This document shows, one piece after another, positions 1 through 13,347 of a stretch of DNA of 64,000 nt. This DNA is from Sandaracinaceae bacterium (GTDB taxonomy: Bacteria > Myxococcota_A > Polyangia > Polyangiales > Sandaracinaceae): positions 1-64,000 of the forward strand of contig JAVJQK010000053.1 in NCBI GenBank assembly GCA_040218145.1, written 5' to 3'. The position numbers and the translations under genes were made by a program. The stretch's first letter is position 1; each line of letters begins with the position of its first letter. The notes under the pieces were generated by a model. It did not search any database. It was not told the DNA's origin and saw only the letters and a program-made list of their open reading frames with translations.

Positions 1-109
1 CGATTACATCCATTTCTTCTACAATCTCGAGCGGCGCCACTCGCTGCTGGGTTACCTCAGCCCCGTCGAGTTCGAACTGAAGACCCAGGTCGCCGCGTCG
101 GCGGCATAG
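1..109 (+). CDS. IS3-family transposase, C-terminal fragment (5' end outside window)
   Basis: The reading frame entering the window from the left (frame starting at base 2) encodes 35 residues and ends with TAG at 107-109. It contains FFYNLERRHSLLGYLSPVEF, the conserved C-terminal signature of the rve integrase domain of IS3-family OrfB transposases (YIxFYNxxRxHSxLGYxSPxxFE). The upstream DDE catalytic part lies outside the window, so intactness cannot be judged. The fragment is followed within 10 bases by a sequence resembling an IS3-type terminal inverted repeat, so the element probably ends near base 140. Confidence 0.88.
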   Translation, partial: DYIHFFYNLERRHSLLGYLSPVEFELKTQVAASAA

Positions 110-115
110 TCAGAC

Positions 116-140
116 TGTCCACGAGACCGGGGGAACCTCA
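116..140 (+). repeat. probable right terminal inverted repeat of the IS3-family element
   Basis: The segment beginning TGTCCACGAGACC and ending GGGGGAACCTCA lies just after the transposase stop. The TGTCC...GGGGAACCTCA pattern resembles the terminal repeats of IS3-family elements. The left end is outside the window, so the repeat and any target-site duplication cannot be confirmed. Confidence 0.5.
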
Positions 141-152
141 CAACGCGCGAGC

Positions 153-273
153 AAGCGACGCGCGAGCGACCAGCGACGCGCGAGCGACCAGCGACGCGCG
201 AGCGACCAGCGACGCGCGAGCGACCAGCGACGGCGAGCGACCAGCGACGCGCGAGCGACCAGCGACGCGCGAA
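153..273. repeat. 18-bp tandem array (about 6.7 copies)
   Basis: The unit CAGCGACGCGCGAGCGAC is repeated head to tail from 153; the first copy begins with A instead of C, and the copy at 225-241 lacks one base. The array starts about 12 bases after the presumed IS end and runs directly into the 37-bp hairpin core at 274. It has no plausible coding role. Confidence 0.85.
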
Positions 274-310
274 GGCGGCCAGCTTTCGCGAAGCGAAAGC
301 GCGAGCCGCG
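274..310. repeat. 37-bp hairpin core of a dispersed composite repeat, copy 1
   Basis: This 37-bp segment is identical to 13311-13347. It contains the hairpin GCTTTCGC-GAA-GCGAAAGC (282-300). In both places a tandem array precedes it and a G-rich stretch with a stem-loop follows, so it looks like a mobile or REP-like intergenic element rather than a chance match. Confidence 0.8.
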
Positions 311-412
311 GGGGCCCCAGCGCCCCGTCGCTGGGGTCGGCGTGGGAGCGCGCGGAGCGCGCGACCCGCCGTAGTTGGGAGGGGGGCCCCATGGGCGCTT
401 CGCCCCATGGGG

Positions 413-436
413 GGAGGGCCTGCGTTCAGGCCCTCC
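413..436. repeat. perfect 10-bp stem-loop
   Basis: GGAGGGCCTG (413-422) and CAGGCCCTCC (427-436) form a perfect 10-bp stem with a CGTT loop. A second, nearly perfect GC hairpin built on CCCCATGGG lies just before it (about 387-412). On the plus strand the stem is followed by A residues, not T, so it is not a typical terminator for the transposase side. It corresponds in position to the stem-loop at 13404-13428 in the second copy of the composite element. Confidence 0.7.
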
Positions 437-438
437 AG

Positions 439-469
439 AAAAAAAAAGCGACCCTCCGTCGAGGGTCGC
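439..469 (-). terminator. strong intrinsic terminator reading on the minus strand
   Basis: On the minus strand GCGACCCTC, loop GACG, GAGGGTCGC (469 down to 448) is followed directly by nine T residues (447-439). This is a textbook Rho-independent terminator. No minus-strand protein gene with a recognisable product lies immediately upstream; the nearest is the BNR-type gene whose stop is at 2976, more than 2.4 kb away. The terminator therefore argues for a transcript across 480-2640. Confidence 0.85.
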
Positions 470-2636
470 TTTCTGAAGCTCGCTGGCGTGCAGGGTGGTC
501 ACCCACCGTCGCTCGGTCTCCCGCGCGACCCGCTCCGTACGACACGGGAGTCTCACCCATGCCGCCGGTGGCGGCTGCCCGCCGATGGTGCGAGGCCTCG
601 CACCACCGACACGGCCATCTCCTCGTGAGTCCCGCTCCGGGCGCGTCCGAGGACGCACACCGGGTCACGGCGCGTCGAGCGATCCGAGGATCGCCCTCCG
701 GCTTCGGCAGACTCCGCGCCAGCCCTCCGCGTCCGGCGCCGTCCGAAGACGGCGTCGCGGCGCGATGGGCGGTCTCGACGGTCCTTTTAGACTTGTCTCG
801 ACCTGCTCGCTGGACGGTCACCCGCTGTCTGACATCTCTTCGTCACGACTCGGCGAGCGATGCCCGGGTCCCACCCGATGCCCCGCTCTCCCCACACGGA
901 CCGGCTCACGAGCCGGTCGCCCAAAGGCCGAAGCCATTCGGTCGCCCGAAGGCCAGAGCCTCCGGCCCACCGCGTCCTCTCGAACGCGATGGAGGGGGAT
1001 GGTGGCCACACGCGAACGCACGCCACCACCTCGTCGTCGAGGATCACCGTCATCGTTCCCCCGCCGCGCGAGCGGCCGGGAGGGCGAGAGGGGGTGACCC
1101 CGATGTCTTTCGTCGTACCGATCTCCGAGCCCGCTTCAGGCTCGCAGCGCGCGCCCCTCCTCTCGGAGAGACCCGCTCGGATCCGTGTTCACTCCCCGAA
1201 CGCATGTCTGCGTCCGAGCCGATCGTTCTCTCACGCGCGCCCCCCGACGGCGGCTCGGTTGCCCGAGACCTTCAGGGGTGCTTGCTCCTCTCTCGAGGAC
1301 GCGTGCGATCGTCGCCGAGCTCGCTCCCCCAGCGTTTCACCTGGGGACGCGACTCGATGAGCTAGGTCGCCTCGCGGACGAAGAGCCAGGCTCTCCGCCA
1401 GCGGCCCGAGAGATTCGGGCGATTCGAGGGCACGTGGGTGTGCCTCGAGGGCGACCGCGGTCCTTTCGACCGACGTCTGCAACTCACGATTCATCATTGT
1501 CAAAGATGGGTACCCCGACTTCGTCTGTCTCGGCGCACGCCGCGTCGCGTTCCCACACGACACGAGCCGTTCCGGATGCACGTCGGAACGACGCTTTGGC
1601 GAGCCGGCGAGCCTTCCCGAGGCGTTGTCTTCCTCGAGCGCTCCCTCCGACGTACCGCTGACGCCCCTTTGCCACGCGGGCTTTCCAGTGGATCCTCCGC
1701 GAACGGTTGGTCCACCAGCTCGGCCCACCGATCCCCTCTCGAGGATCACGGGTCGAACCCGTTGGCCTGGGTCTCCCTCCACCGAGCCGCATGCTCGGTC
1801 CCGGCTTCGATGAGACCCGAAGCGCCTTCTCACCCTCCGTCGCTCTTCGGCCTGGTCCGATCGTCTCGGACCTCGCCTGTTCAGCTGGCCTAGTTGGCTG
1901 GCGCCAACGGGCGGCGAAAGGTGTCTGCCGTGTCAACCGACCCTCGGGGCACTGATGCGTGCCTTCAGTCTCCTCCCGACCCTCGGCTGCGCGTGGTGAC
2001 GCGCGGTGAGGACGAGCGCCCCGGTGAAGGGACAGCCCTGCCGACCCGCCCTCCGGAGAGGATGAGTCTGCTCGTTCGGACGACGCCCTCTCGGGACCCT
2101 CTCGGACCTCGAGAAACCTCCGCCCTCTCCCAGAGGACGTCGGCGACGACCCGACCTCGCGATCGGACCGCCCGCGTCGGTGGGACGAGTTGCTCGAGGT
2201 GGCCCGAAGACCTGCCCCCGCCAACCTGCGCCCCGACACCCTCGTCACCCGTCCGTGAGCACGCGGAGCTGGGTAGCCCTGCGCCCCTGCGGGCGGATCG
2301 AGACCCTCCACCGTCCACGAGGGACGGCTTCCGGCCGGGTGCCTTCCCCCCCCGACATGTGTTCCGCCGGAGCTTCCCACACACCGTTCACGCCCCACCC
2401 CGCTCCGAGCACCCCGTCACCGGACATGCCCATCTGCGATGGCTTCGCGCGTTCGAAACGCCTTTGTGACGCGGTGACTCGAGGACCCGTGAAGGGGCTC
2501 CCCTCGAGACCGCGCTCGACCCCCGGCTCAATGACCCTCGCAGGCCCTCTCCCCCGGAGCCGCAGCGCCTCGGAGGCTTCTGCGACCTGAAGGCCCGAAC
2601 TCGTGTTCCGCGACCTTCATTCCGGAGAGTACCCGA
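439..2636 (-). ncRNA. candidate long structured RNA (about 2.2 kb), function unknown
   Basis: No reading frame here on either strand encodes a recognisable protein; the longest frames are Arg/Pro/Ser/Gly-rich with no domain, signal peptide or hydrophobic pattern. The region is crowded with inverted repeats, for example 18-bp palindrome GGTGCGAGGCCTCGCACC near 587, GACCGGCTcacgAGCCGGTC near 900, CGCCGTCcgaaGACGGCG near 738, CCCCAGcgtttcacCTGGGG near 1328, ACCGAGccgcatgCTCGGT near 1780, and GGTCCGAtcgtcTCGGACC near 1854. The minus strand is the purine-rich one, ends in a strong terminator at 448-439, and begins next to sigma70-like elements and DnaA-box-like sites. No known RNA family (rRNA, tmRNA, RNase P RNA) was recognised. 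The start is a guess from the promoter-like element at 2643-2671. The alternative is an untranscribed hairpin-rich spacer. Confidence 0.35.
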
Positions 2637-2642
2637 CGAGTC

Positions 2643-2671
2643 TCCATACGCAACAAGAAAACGCTCATCAA
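2643..2671 (-). promoter_or_regulatory. weak sigma70-like promoter candidate P2
   Basis: On the minus strand TTGATG (2671-2666) and TATGGA (2648-2643) are separated by 17 bases. Matches to the consensus are partial (4/6 and 3/6). The interest is its position at the upstream edge of the hairpin-rich region and the reuse of the same TATGGA hexamer as in P1 (2784-2779). Confidence 0.25.
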
Positions 2672-2760
2672 ACGAATCTTTTTTCATCCACAGGCCATCC
2701 ACAGAAGAACCACACCCCTCCCCACAGGGTTTTTCAGCATGTTTCCACAAGTTCTCCACA
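2645..2760. other. oriC-like region: AT-rich stretch plus five co-oriented DnaA-box-like 9-mers
   Basis: Five 9-mers ending in CCACA lie on the plus strand in 77 bases: TCATCCACA (2684-2692, 8/9 match to TTATCCACA), CCATCCACA (2695-2703, 7/9), CTCCCCACA (2718-2726, 6/9), GTTTCCACA (2741-2749, 7/9) and TTCTCCACA (2752-2760, 8/9). Immediately left, about 2645-2690 is strikingly AT-rich for this genome, with runs such as CTTTTTT, and could be the unwinding element. This is the usual architecture of a bacterial replication origin. No dnaA, dnaN, rpmH, gidA or parAB gene is visible in the window, so it could instead be a DnaA-titration or DnaA-regulated site. Confidence 0.55.
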
Positions 2761-2778
2761 GCCCAAAGAAGGGGACAC

Positions 2779-2808
2779 TCCATATGGTGACGGACAGCGG
2801 ATCGTCAA
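2779..2808 (-). promoter_or_regulatory. sigma70-like promoter candidate P1 reading through the DnaA-box cluster
   Basis: On the minus strand TTGACG (2808-2803, 5/6) and TATGGA (2784-2779, 3/6) are separated by 18 bases. Transcription from it would cross the DnaA-box-like cluster and enter the candidate RNA region. The -35 hexamer lies inside the inverted repeat at 2802-2817. Confidence 0.3.
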
Positions 2809-2817
2809 CATTGACGA
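2802..2817. promoter_or_regulatory. 7-bp inverted repeat, operator-like
   Basis: TCGTCAA-CA-TTGACGA is a perfect 7-bp inverted repeat with a 2-base centre, overlapping the -35 hexamer of candidate P1. It has the size of a binding site for a dimeric regulator. No cognate regulator can be named. Confidence 0.35.
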
Positions 2818-2975
2818 CTGAATGACGCATTGACTGCGGCACGATTCACTGTTTGAAGCACGTCTGTGCGCGGCACGCGTCGACGGCGCAGATCACCGGC
2901 AACACGGCGCTTTTCAGGAGCGCACAGATCCCGAGGGTCTCCAGGCTGGAGACCCCGTTTGGGCGTCCTGAGGCG

Positions 2976-4256
2976 TCACTTCTTCGTCACACGGCGCAGG
3001 ATCAACGCGAGCAGCGCGAGCCAGGCCGGCGAGCCCGCGCCGCGGCCGGCCGAACGGCACCCGCATCCGCTCCCCGCCTGCGGCGAGCACTCCGCGGGCA
3101 GCCCCGCGTCGCGCGGCGCGCCGGTCCCGCCGTCACCGAACGGCACGCTCGCGTCCCGGCCGAGGTCGTACGCCACGTCGGCCGCCCACGCCGGGCACAC
3201 GACCCCCGAGGTGCTGCAGCGCGGACACGAGACGAGCTCGGCGATCTCGGACAGGGAGAGCAGCGGCGCCTGGGTAGGCGCCACACGCACGATTCCATGG
3301 CCCGCGCGCGCCTGGTCGGTGCACGCCCATACCTCTCCGCCGATCTCCGCGAGGCACGTGACGGGGAGGGTCGGATCGACCTCCACGAACGCGCGTCCGT
3401 CCGGGGCGCGGTGAAGCCCCCCGAGGCGGCTCCCCACCCAGACGCCGTCTCCGGTCGCGAGCACGCCGCCGACCTGCGGCACCGCGATCGGGCTCGTCCA
3501 GGTGCTCCCGCCATCGTCCGAGCGGAGCACGCGCTCGGGCGCCTCCTCCCCGGAGAAGTGCAGCATCGTCGCCCACAGGAGCTCCGGATCCGTCCGGTCG
3601 ATCGCCTCGAGTCGGAGCAGGCGCTCTCCGGGCTCGAAGGGGACGACCACGCGCTCGAACGATCGTCCACCGTCGTCGCTGCGGAGGAGGAAGGTCTGCC
3701 GCTCCACGCCCTCGCGCGCCGGGATGGAGCCGCTGGCGTAGACCCTCGAGGGGCGGGAGGGCGCGACCCTCACCCGGTCCACCAGCACCTCGCCGAACCC
3801 GCCGACGGGCGCCCACTCGAGCCCGCCGTCCTCGGAGCGCCAGAGCTGGTCCTCCATCGACACGTCGCTCACGACGAGGAGGAAGGTCTCCGCCCCCACG
3901 CGGCGCACGTCGATCGCGAACACGTCGCGGAGGTCGTCGCTGGGCCTCTCCCAGGTGCAGCCGCCGTCGGGGCTGCGCCAGAGGCCCTCGAACGTGCCAG
4001 CCAGGATCGCGCCGTCGGGTCCGGCCACGATGACCGGGTCCTCCATGCGTGGGTCGACGCCCAGCGCGGCCGCGCAGAGCCAGCGCCACTCGCCGCCGCC
4101 GCGCACGGCCAGCCCCCACGTCGCCTGCGCGATGAGCACGTCGGGCGTCGAGGGGTGGGCGTCGAGGCTGTGGAGCGCGGGCGGCCGACCGTGCGCGAGC
4201 GCCGCGCCGGGGCGCAGCGTGAGCACGAGGAACAGGACGGCGGACGCGACGCGCAC
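2976..4256 (-). CDS. exported BNR/sortilin-type beta-propeller protein with C-terminal sorting tail
   Basis: 426 residues. A signal peptide (MRVASAVLFLVLTL...ALA) is followed by several BNR/Asp-box-like blades, visible as LWRSPDGGCTWE, LWRSEDGGLEWA, LLRSDDGGRSFE and VLRSDDGGSTWT, as in sialidase or sortilin-like propellers. The C-terminus has a Cys-rich linker with a GCGC motif, a short hydrophobic helix and basic residues, resembling the MYXO-CTERM surface-anchoring tail. No sialidase catalytic arginines can be assigned, so the role is likely structural or binding at the cell surface. It diverges from the small sorted protein at 4324. Start chosen at the ATG giving the signal peptide. Confidence 0.82.
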   Translation of the reverse strand: MRVASAVLFLVLTLRPGAALAHGRPPALHSLDAHPSTPDVLIAQATWGLAVRGGGEWRWLCAAALGVDPRMEDPVIVAGPDGAILAGTFEGLWRSPDGGCTWERPSDDLRDVFAIDVRRVGAETFLLVVSDVSMEDQLWRSEDGGLEWAPVGGFGEVLVDRVRVAPSRPSRVYASGSIPAREGVERQTFLLRSDDGGRSFERVVVPFEPGERLLRLEAIDRTDPELLWATMLHFSGEEAPERVLRSDDGGSTWTSPIAVPQVGGVLATGDGVWVGSRLGGLHRAPDGRAFVEVDPTLPVTCLAEIGGEVWACTDQARAGHGIVRVAPTQAPLLSLSEIAELVSCPRCSTSGVVCPAWAADVAYDLGRDASVPFGDGGTGAPRDAGLPAECSPQAGSGCGCRSAGRGAGSPAWLALLALILRRVTKK

Positions 4257-4323
4257 GGCCAGGATCTACCATTTCTGGTACCGTTCGGCGCAGCGGCGGG
4301 AGCCGCAGGAAAGGACCGACCAG

Positions 4324-4686
4324 ATGCGCACCGCTTCGTTCGCTTCTCTGCTCACCGTGCTCAGCCTCTTCGCCGTCCCCGCCCTCGCGCAGGAGGACGA
4401 CGTCGCCTCTCGCGTCGACGCGATCTGCTGTGGCGGCAACTGCTGCCTCATCGGGAGCGACTGCTTCAGCAACGGCGACACGAACCCCGACAACGCCTGC
4501 CAGACCTGCGACGTCAGCGCGACGCAGACGGCGTGGACCGACGTCTCCGGCTGCGCGCCCGAGGACTCCGGCGTGACCCCGGCGGCCGACTCGGGCACCA
4601 CCCCTCCGGCCGAAGGCGGCGGCTGCAGCGCCTCGGGCGCCACCTCTGGCGCGGGCCCGCTCGCGCTCCTCGGCATGCTGGGCGCC

Positions 4687-4713
<27 letters not shown>
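4324..4713 (+). CDS. small exported Cys-containing protein with MYXO-CTERM-like tail
   Basis: 129 residues. The ATG at 4324, preceded by an AGGAAAGGA-type ribosome site, gives a clear signal peptide (SLLTVLSLFAVPALAQ). The short mature part has CC and CxxC pairs (ICCGGNCC, CQTCD), then a Ser/Thr/Pro/Gly linker and GGGCSASG, a hydrophobic helix (LALLGMLGALLVW) and RRRA. This layout matches myxobacterial C-terminal sorting signals. Its last 27 bases overlap the end of the convergent cbpM gene. Function beyond surface display is unknown. Confidence 0.8.
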
Positions 4714-10444
<5,731 letters not shown>

Positions 10445-10465
10445 GCCCGATCGGGTGGTAGCTTC

Positions 10466-11602
10466 GTGCCGATGCAGGAGCGCTTCGGCCGCTACGAGCT
10501 CCTCGAGCGCATCGGCGTCGGCGGGATGGCCGAGGTCTTTCGCGCCGTGCAACGAGGTGCGGCCGGCTTCTCCCGCCCGGTGGCGATCAAGCGGATCCTC
10601 CCGCACATCGCGAGCGACCCCGAGACGGTCGAGATGTTCATCGACGAGGCGAAGCTCGCCGTCCAGCTGAGCCACCCGAACATCGCCCAGATCTTCGATC
10701 TCGGGCAGGCCGAGGGCCAGTACTTCATCGCGATGGAGTACGTCGACGGGCACAGCCTGGAGACCATCTGGGACCGCTGGGCCGAGCGTCAGAGGCGGCT
10801 GCCGGCGGAGGCGGTGGCGCATCTGCTCGTGCAGGTGTGCGAGGCGCTTCATCACGCGCACTTCGCCGAAGACGCCGAGGGTCGCCCGCTCGGGATCATC
10901 CACCGCGACGTCTCCCCGTCGAACGTGCTCATCTCGTTCAACGGCGAGGTGAAGGTGATCGACTTCGGGCTCGCCAAGGCGGAGAACCGGGTCAGCCGGA
11001 CCCGCGACGGCATGGTGAAGGGCAAGCTCGCGTACCTCTCGCCCGAGCAAGCCCACGGCCGCCCGCTCGACCGACGGAGCGATCTCTTCTCGCTCGGCGT
11101 CTGCGCCTGGGAGCTGCTCACGGGCAAGCGCGCCTTTCGACGCGACGACGACCGCAAGACCGTGCTCGCCATCCGCGCGGGCAAGATCGATCCGCCGTCG
11201 CGTCACGCGGTCGTGCCAGAGCCGCTCGAGCGGATCGTGGGCCGCCTGCTCGCGACCCAGCTCGAGCTCCGTTACCGCACCGCGCTCGAGGCGCGGGAAG
11301 ACCTCGAGGCGTGGCAGCGCCAGGGCGGCCCGGAGTTCGGTCGGCGCAACCTCACCGCGCTGATGCGCAGCACGTTTCCCGAGCGCTTCGCCGAGGAGCC
11401 GGGCGCGAACGGCGCGATCGAGCTGGTGCGCGCCAAGCCGAAGGAGGCCGCGACGAGGACCCGCCCGCCACCGCCGCCGCCCTCGCCTGCCGACACGGTG
11501 GACGAGGATTGGGTCGACGACGCGACCGACGTCCGACCGCACCCGGCCGACGCCGCCGACACGGTGCCGGGCATCGAGCTGCCCGAAGAGCGCGACCGCT
11601 GA
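10466..11602 (+). CDS. Hanks-type serine/threonine protein kinase, soluble
   Basis: 378 residues. Kinase motifs are complete: glycine loop IGVGGMAEVF, VAIK lysine K42, catalytic loop HRDVSPSN (D148) and DFG (166-168), followed by an activation segment GKLAYLSPEQ. After the kinase domain (to about residue 280) comes a Pro-rich, acidic tail with no membrane helix. The HRDVSPSN variant (SPS instead of LKP) is common in myxobacterial kinases. It lies 21 bases after the receiver/TPR gene, likely the same operon. Start GTG 10466 or ATG 10472. Confidence 0.92.
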   Translation: MPMQERFGRYELLERIGVGGMAEVFRAVQRGAAGFSRPVAIKRILPHIASDPETVEMFIDEAKLAVQLSHPNIAQIFDLGQAEGQYFIAMEYVDGHSLETIWDRWAERQRRLPAEAVAHLLVQVCEALHHAHFAEDAEGRPLGIIHRDVSPSNVLISFNGEVKVIDFGLAKAENRVSRTRDGMVKGKLAYLSPEQAHGRPLDRRSDLFSLGVCAWELLTGKRAFRRDDDRKTVLAIRAGKIDPPSRHAVVPEPLERIVGRLLATQLELRYRTALEAREDLEAWQRQGGPEFGRRNLTALMRSTFPERFAEEPGANGAIELVRAKPKEAATRTRPPPPPPSPADTVDEDWVDDATDVRPHPADAADTVPGIELPEERDR

Positions 11603-11655
11603 GCGAGCCCGAGAGACGAGCGGCGAAGCGCCCCGGGGGCTGCTAACGAGGGGCG

Positions 11656-12972
11656 GTGCCCAGCCTCCGCTCGATGTCGCCCACGCGCGCGGTGTGGACG
11701 GTGGCCTGGCCGATGGCGGCGCTCGGGCTGCTGCGCTCGTTCTACTACCTCACCGACAGCTTCTGGGTGGGCAAGCTCGGCCCCACGCAGCTCGCGGCGC
11801 TCGGCGGCAGCGCGTTCGCCTGGTGGATGATCAACCTCGGCTGCGAGCTCGCCGCGACGGGGGCCCACGCCCGCATCGCGCGGCACGAGGGCGCAGGCGA
11901 GCTGGCGCGCATCCCGACCACCCTCGCCCACGCCATCGCCCTCGGCCTCCTCGTCTCGGCGCTGCTGGCCCTCGTCTACCCGCTGCGCCACGTCTACTTC
12001 GACCTGCTCGGCTTCAGCGTCGGCAGCCCCGAGCACGGTCACGGCCAGGCCTACGTCGGCGCCGCCCTGCTGGGGGCCTCCACCCTCGCCGTGCACGCCG
12101 TCGTGGGCGCCGCCTTCCGCGGCCTGGGAGACACCCGCGTCGCCCTCGCGTTGACCGCAGCCACGCTGGTCGCGAACGCCGCCCTCGACCCGCTGCTCAT
12201 CTGGGGCCTCGGGCCCATCCCCGCGTTCGGCGTCGCCGGCGCGGCGTGGGCCACCGCCCTGGCCAACGCGCTCGGCGCCGCGCTGGGCTTCTGGCTGCTG
12301 GCGTCGCGCGGCCACCGCGTGCGCTGGCTCGCGCCCACCGCGAAGGCGCTCTGGGAGATCGCCCGCATCGGCGCCCCGGTCAGCCTCTCGGGTCTCGGCT
12401 TCGCCCTCGTCTACGTCCTCCTCGGCCGCGTGATCACCGGCTTCGGCAGCGAGCAGATGGCGGCCCTGGGCGTCGGCCATCGCCTCGAGAGCCTCGCGTA
12501 CTTCTGCTGCGTCGCGTTCGGCGTCGGCGCCGCGACCATGGTCGGCCAGCACCTCGGCGCCGGAGACGTTCAGCGCGCTCGCCAGAGCGCGGCCAGCGCC
12601 GCGCGCCTCGCCTTCGCGGCCATGCTCCCCTTCACCCTCCTGCTCTTCGCCCTCGCCCGCCCGCTGTTCGGCCTCTTCACCGACGATCCCGCCACCCTCG
12701 ACGCCGGCGTCCTGTACCTCCGCATCCAGACCGCCGTCCTGGCGCTGATGGCGCTCGAGGAGACCTACAAGGGTGCGTTCACCGGCAGCGGCCGCACCCT
12801 CGCGGCCAGCCTCATCGGCTTCGGCTTCACCGCCGCCCGCATCCCCGCCGCGTGGGTCCTCGCCTACCCGTTGGGACTCGGCATCGCCGGCGTCTGGCTC
12901 GCCATCGCGGCCTCGACCGCGATCAAAGGAGCGCTCCTGTGGCTCCTGTGGCTGAGGCGCCCCCCCGCCTGA
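11656..12972 (+). CDS. MATE-family multidrug/cation antiporter
   Basis: 438 residues, about 12 hydrophobic segments in two similar halves. The family signature is seen in SFWVGKLGPTQLAALGGSAFAWWMI in the first half and GFGSEQMAALGVGHRLESLAYF in the second, and the helix pattern matches the NorM/DinF fold. It probably exports cationic compounds with Na+ or H+ coupling. GTG at 11656 gives the full frame; an internal ATG (11674, MSPTRAVWTVAWP) is an equally plausible start. The gene ends 20 bases before a 26/27-bp tandem array. Confidence 0.88.
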   Translation: MPSLRSMSPTRAVWTVAWPMAALGLLRSFYYLTDSFWVGKLGPTQLAALGGSAFAWWMINLGCELAATGAHARIARHEGAGELARIPTTLAHAIALGLLVSALLALVYPLRHVYFDLLGFSVGSPEHGHGQAYVGAALLGASTLAVHAVVGAAFRGLGDTRVALALTAATLVANAALDPLLIWGLGPIPAFGVAGAAWATALANALGAALGFWLLASRGHRVRWLAPTAKALWEIARIGAPVSLSGLGFALVYVLLGRVITGFGSEQMAALGVGHRLESLAYFCCVAFGVGAATMVGQHLGAGDVQRARQSAASAARLAFAAMLPFTLLLFALARPLFGLFTDDPATLDAGVLYLRIQTAVLALMALEETYKGAFTGSGRTLAASLIGFGFTAARIPAAWVLAYPLGLGIAGVWLAIAASTAIKGALLWLLWLRRPPA

Positions 12973-12993
12973 CCCACCATCACGCACGCCCCC

Positions 12994-13280
12994 GCGACGA
13001 GCGAAGCGAAGTCGCCCCCCGCGACGAGCAAAGCGAAGTCGCCCCCCGCGACGAGCAAAGCGAAGTCGCCCCCGCGACGAGCAAAGCGAAGTCGCCCCCC
13101 GCGACGAGCAAAGCGAAGTCGCCCCCGCGACGAGCAAAGCGAAGTCGCCCCCGCGACGAGCAAAGCGAAGTCGCCCCCCGCGACGAGCAAAGCGAAGTCG
13201 CCCCCCGCGACGAGCAAAGCGAAGTCGCCCCCGCGACGAGCAAAGCGAAGTCGCCCCCCGCGACGAGCAAAGCGAAGTCG
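12994..13280. repeat. 26/27-bp tandem array, 10 full copies plus one partial
   Basis: The unit GCGACGAGCAAAGCGAAGTC followed by GCCCCC or GCCCCCC repeats from 12994; units of 26 and 27 bp mix irregularly through loss or gain of one C. The first copy has one substitution. Each unit can fold, as GCGAC pairs with GTCGC. There are no unique spacers, so it is not a CRISPR. It lies between the MATE stop (12972) and the 37-bp core at 13311. Confidence 0.92.
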
Positions 13281-13310
13281 CGCTCCCGAAGCAGATCCCC
13301 CGCGGCAGCG

Positions 13311-13347
13311 GGCGGCCAGCTTTCGCGAAGCGAAAGCGCGAGCCGCG
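13311..13347. repeat. 37-bp hairpin core of the composite repeat, copy 2
   Basis: Identical over 37 bp to 274-310. As in copy 1, a tandem array precedes it and GC-rich stem-loops follow: CGGGCGAC-GAA-GTCGCCCG (13372-13390), then the stem-loop at 13404-13428. The array units differ between copies (18 bp versus 26/27 bp), so only the core and general layout are shared. Confidence 0.85.

Noticed and set aside
413-436. Stem-loop as terminator of the IS3 transposase
   Set aside because: It is followed by A residues on the plus strand, not T, so it does not fit an intrinsic terminator in that direction.
1741-1780. Segment with GGGTCGAACCC resembling a tRNA T arm
   Set aside because: The loop is too short and no acceptor, D or anticodon arms could be found; it is one of many short hairpins of the region.
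391-2590. Long open frames on both strands in the hairpin-rich region
   Set aside because: They are Arg/Pro/Ser/Gly-rich, overlap each other in all frames, and show no ribosome site, signal peptide or known domain; high GC makes such frames common.
12994-13280. Regular direct repeats that could be a CRISPR array
   Set aside because: The units are contiguous with no unique spacers and no cas genes nearby; it is a plain tandem array.
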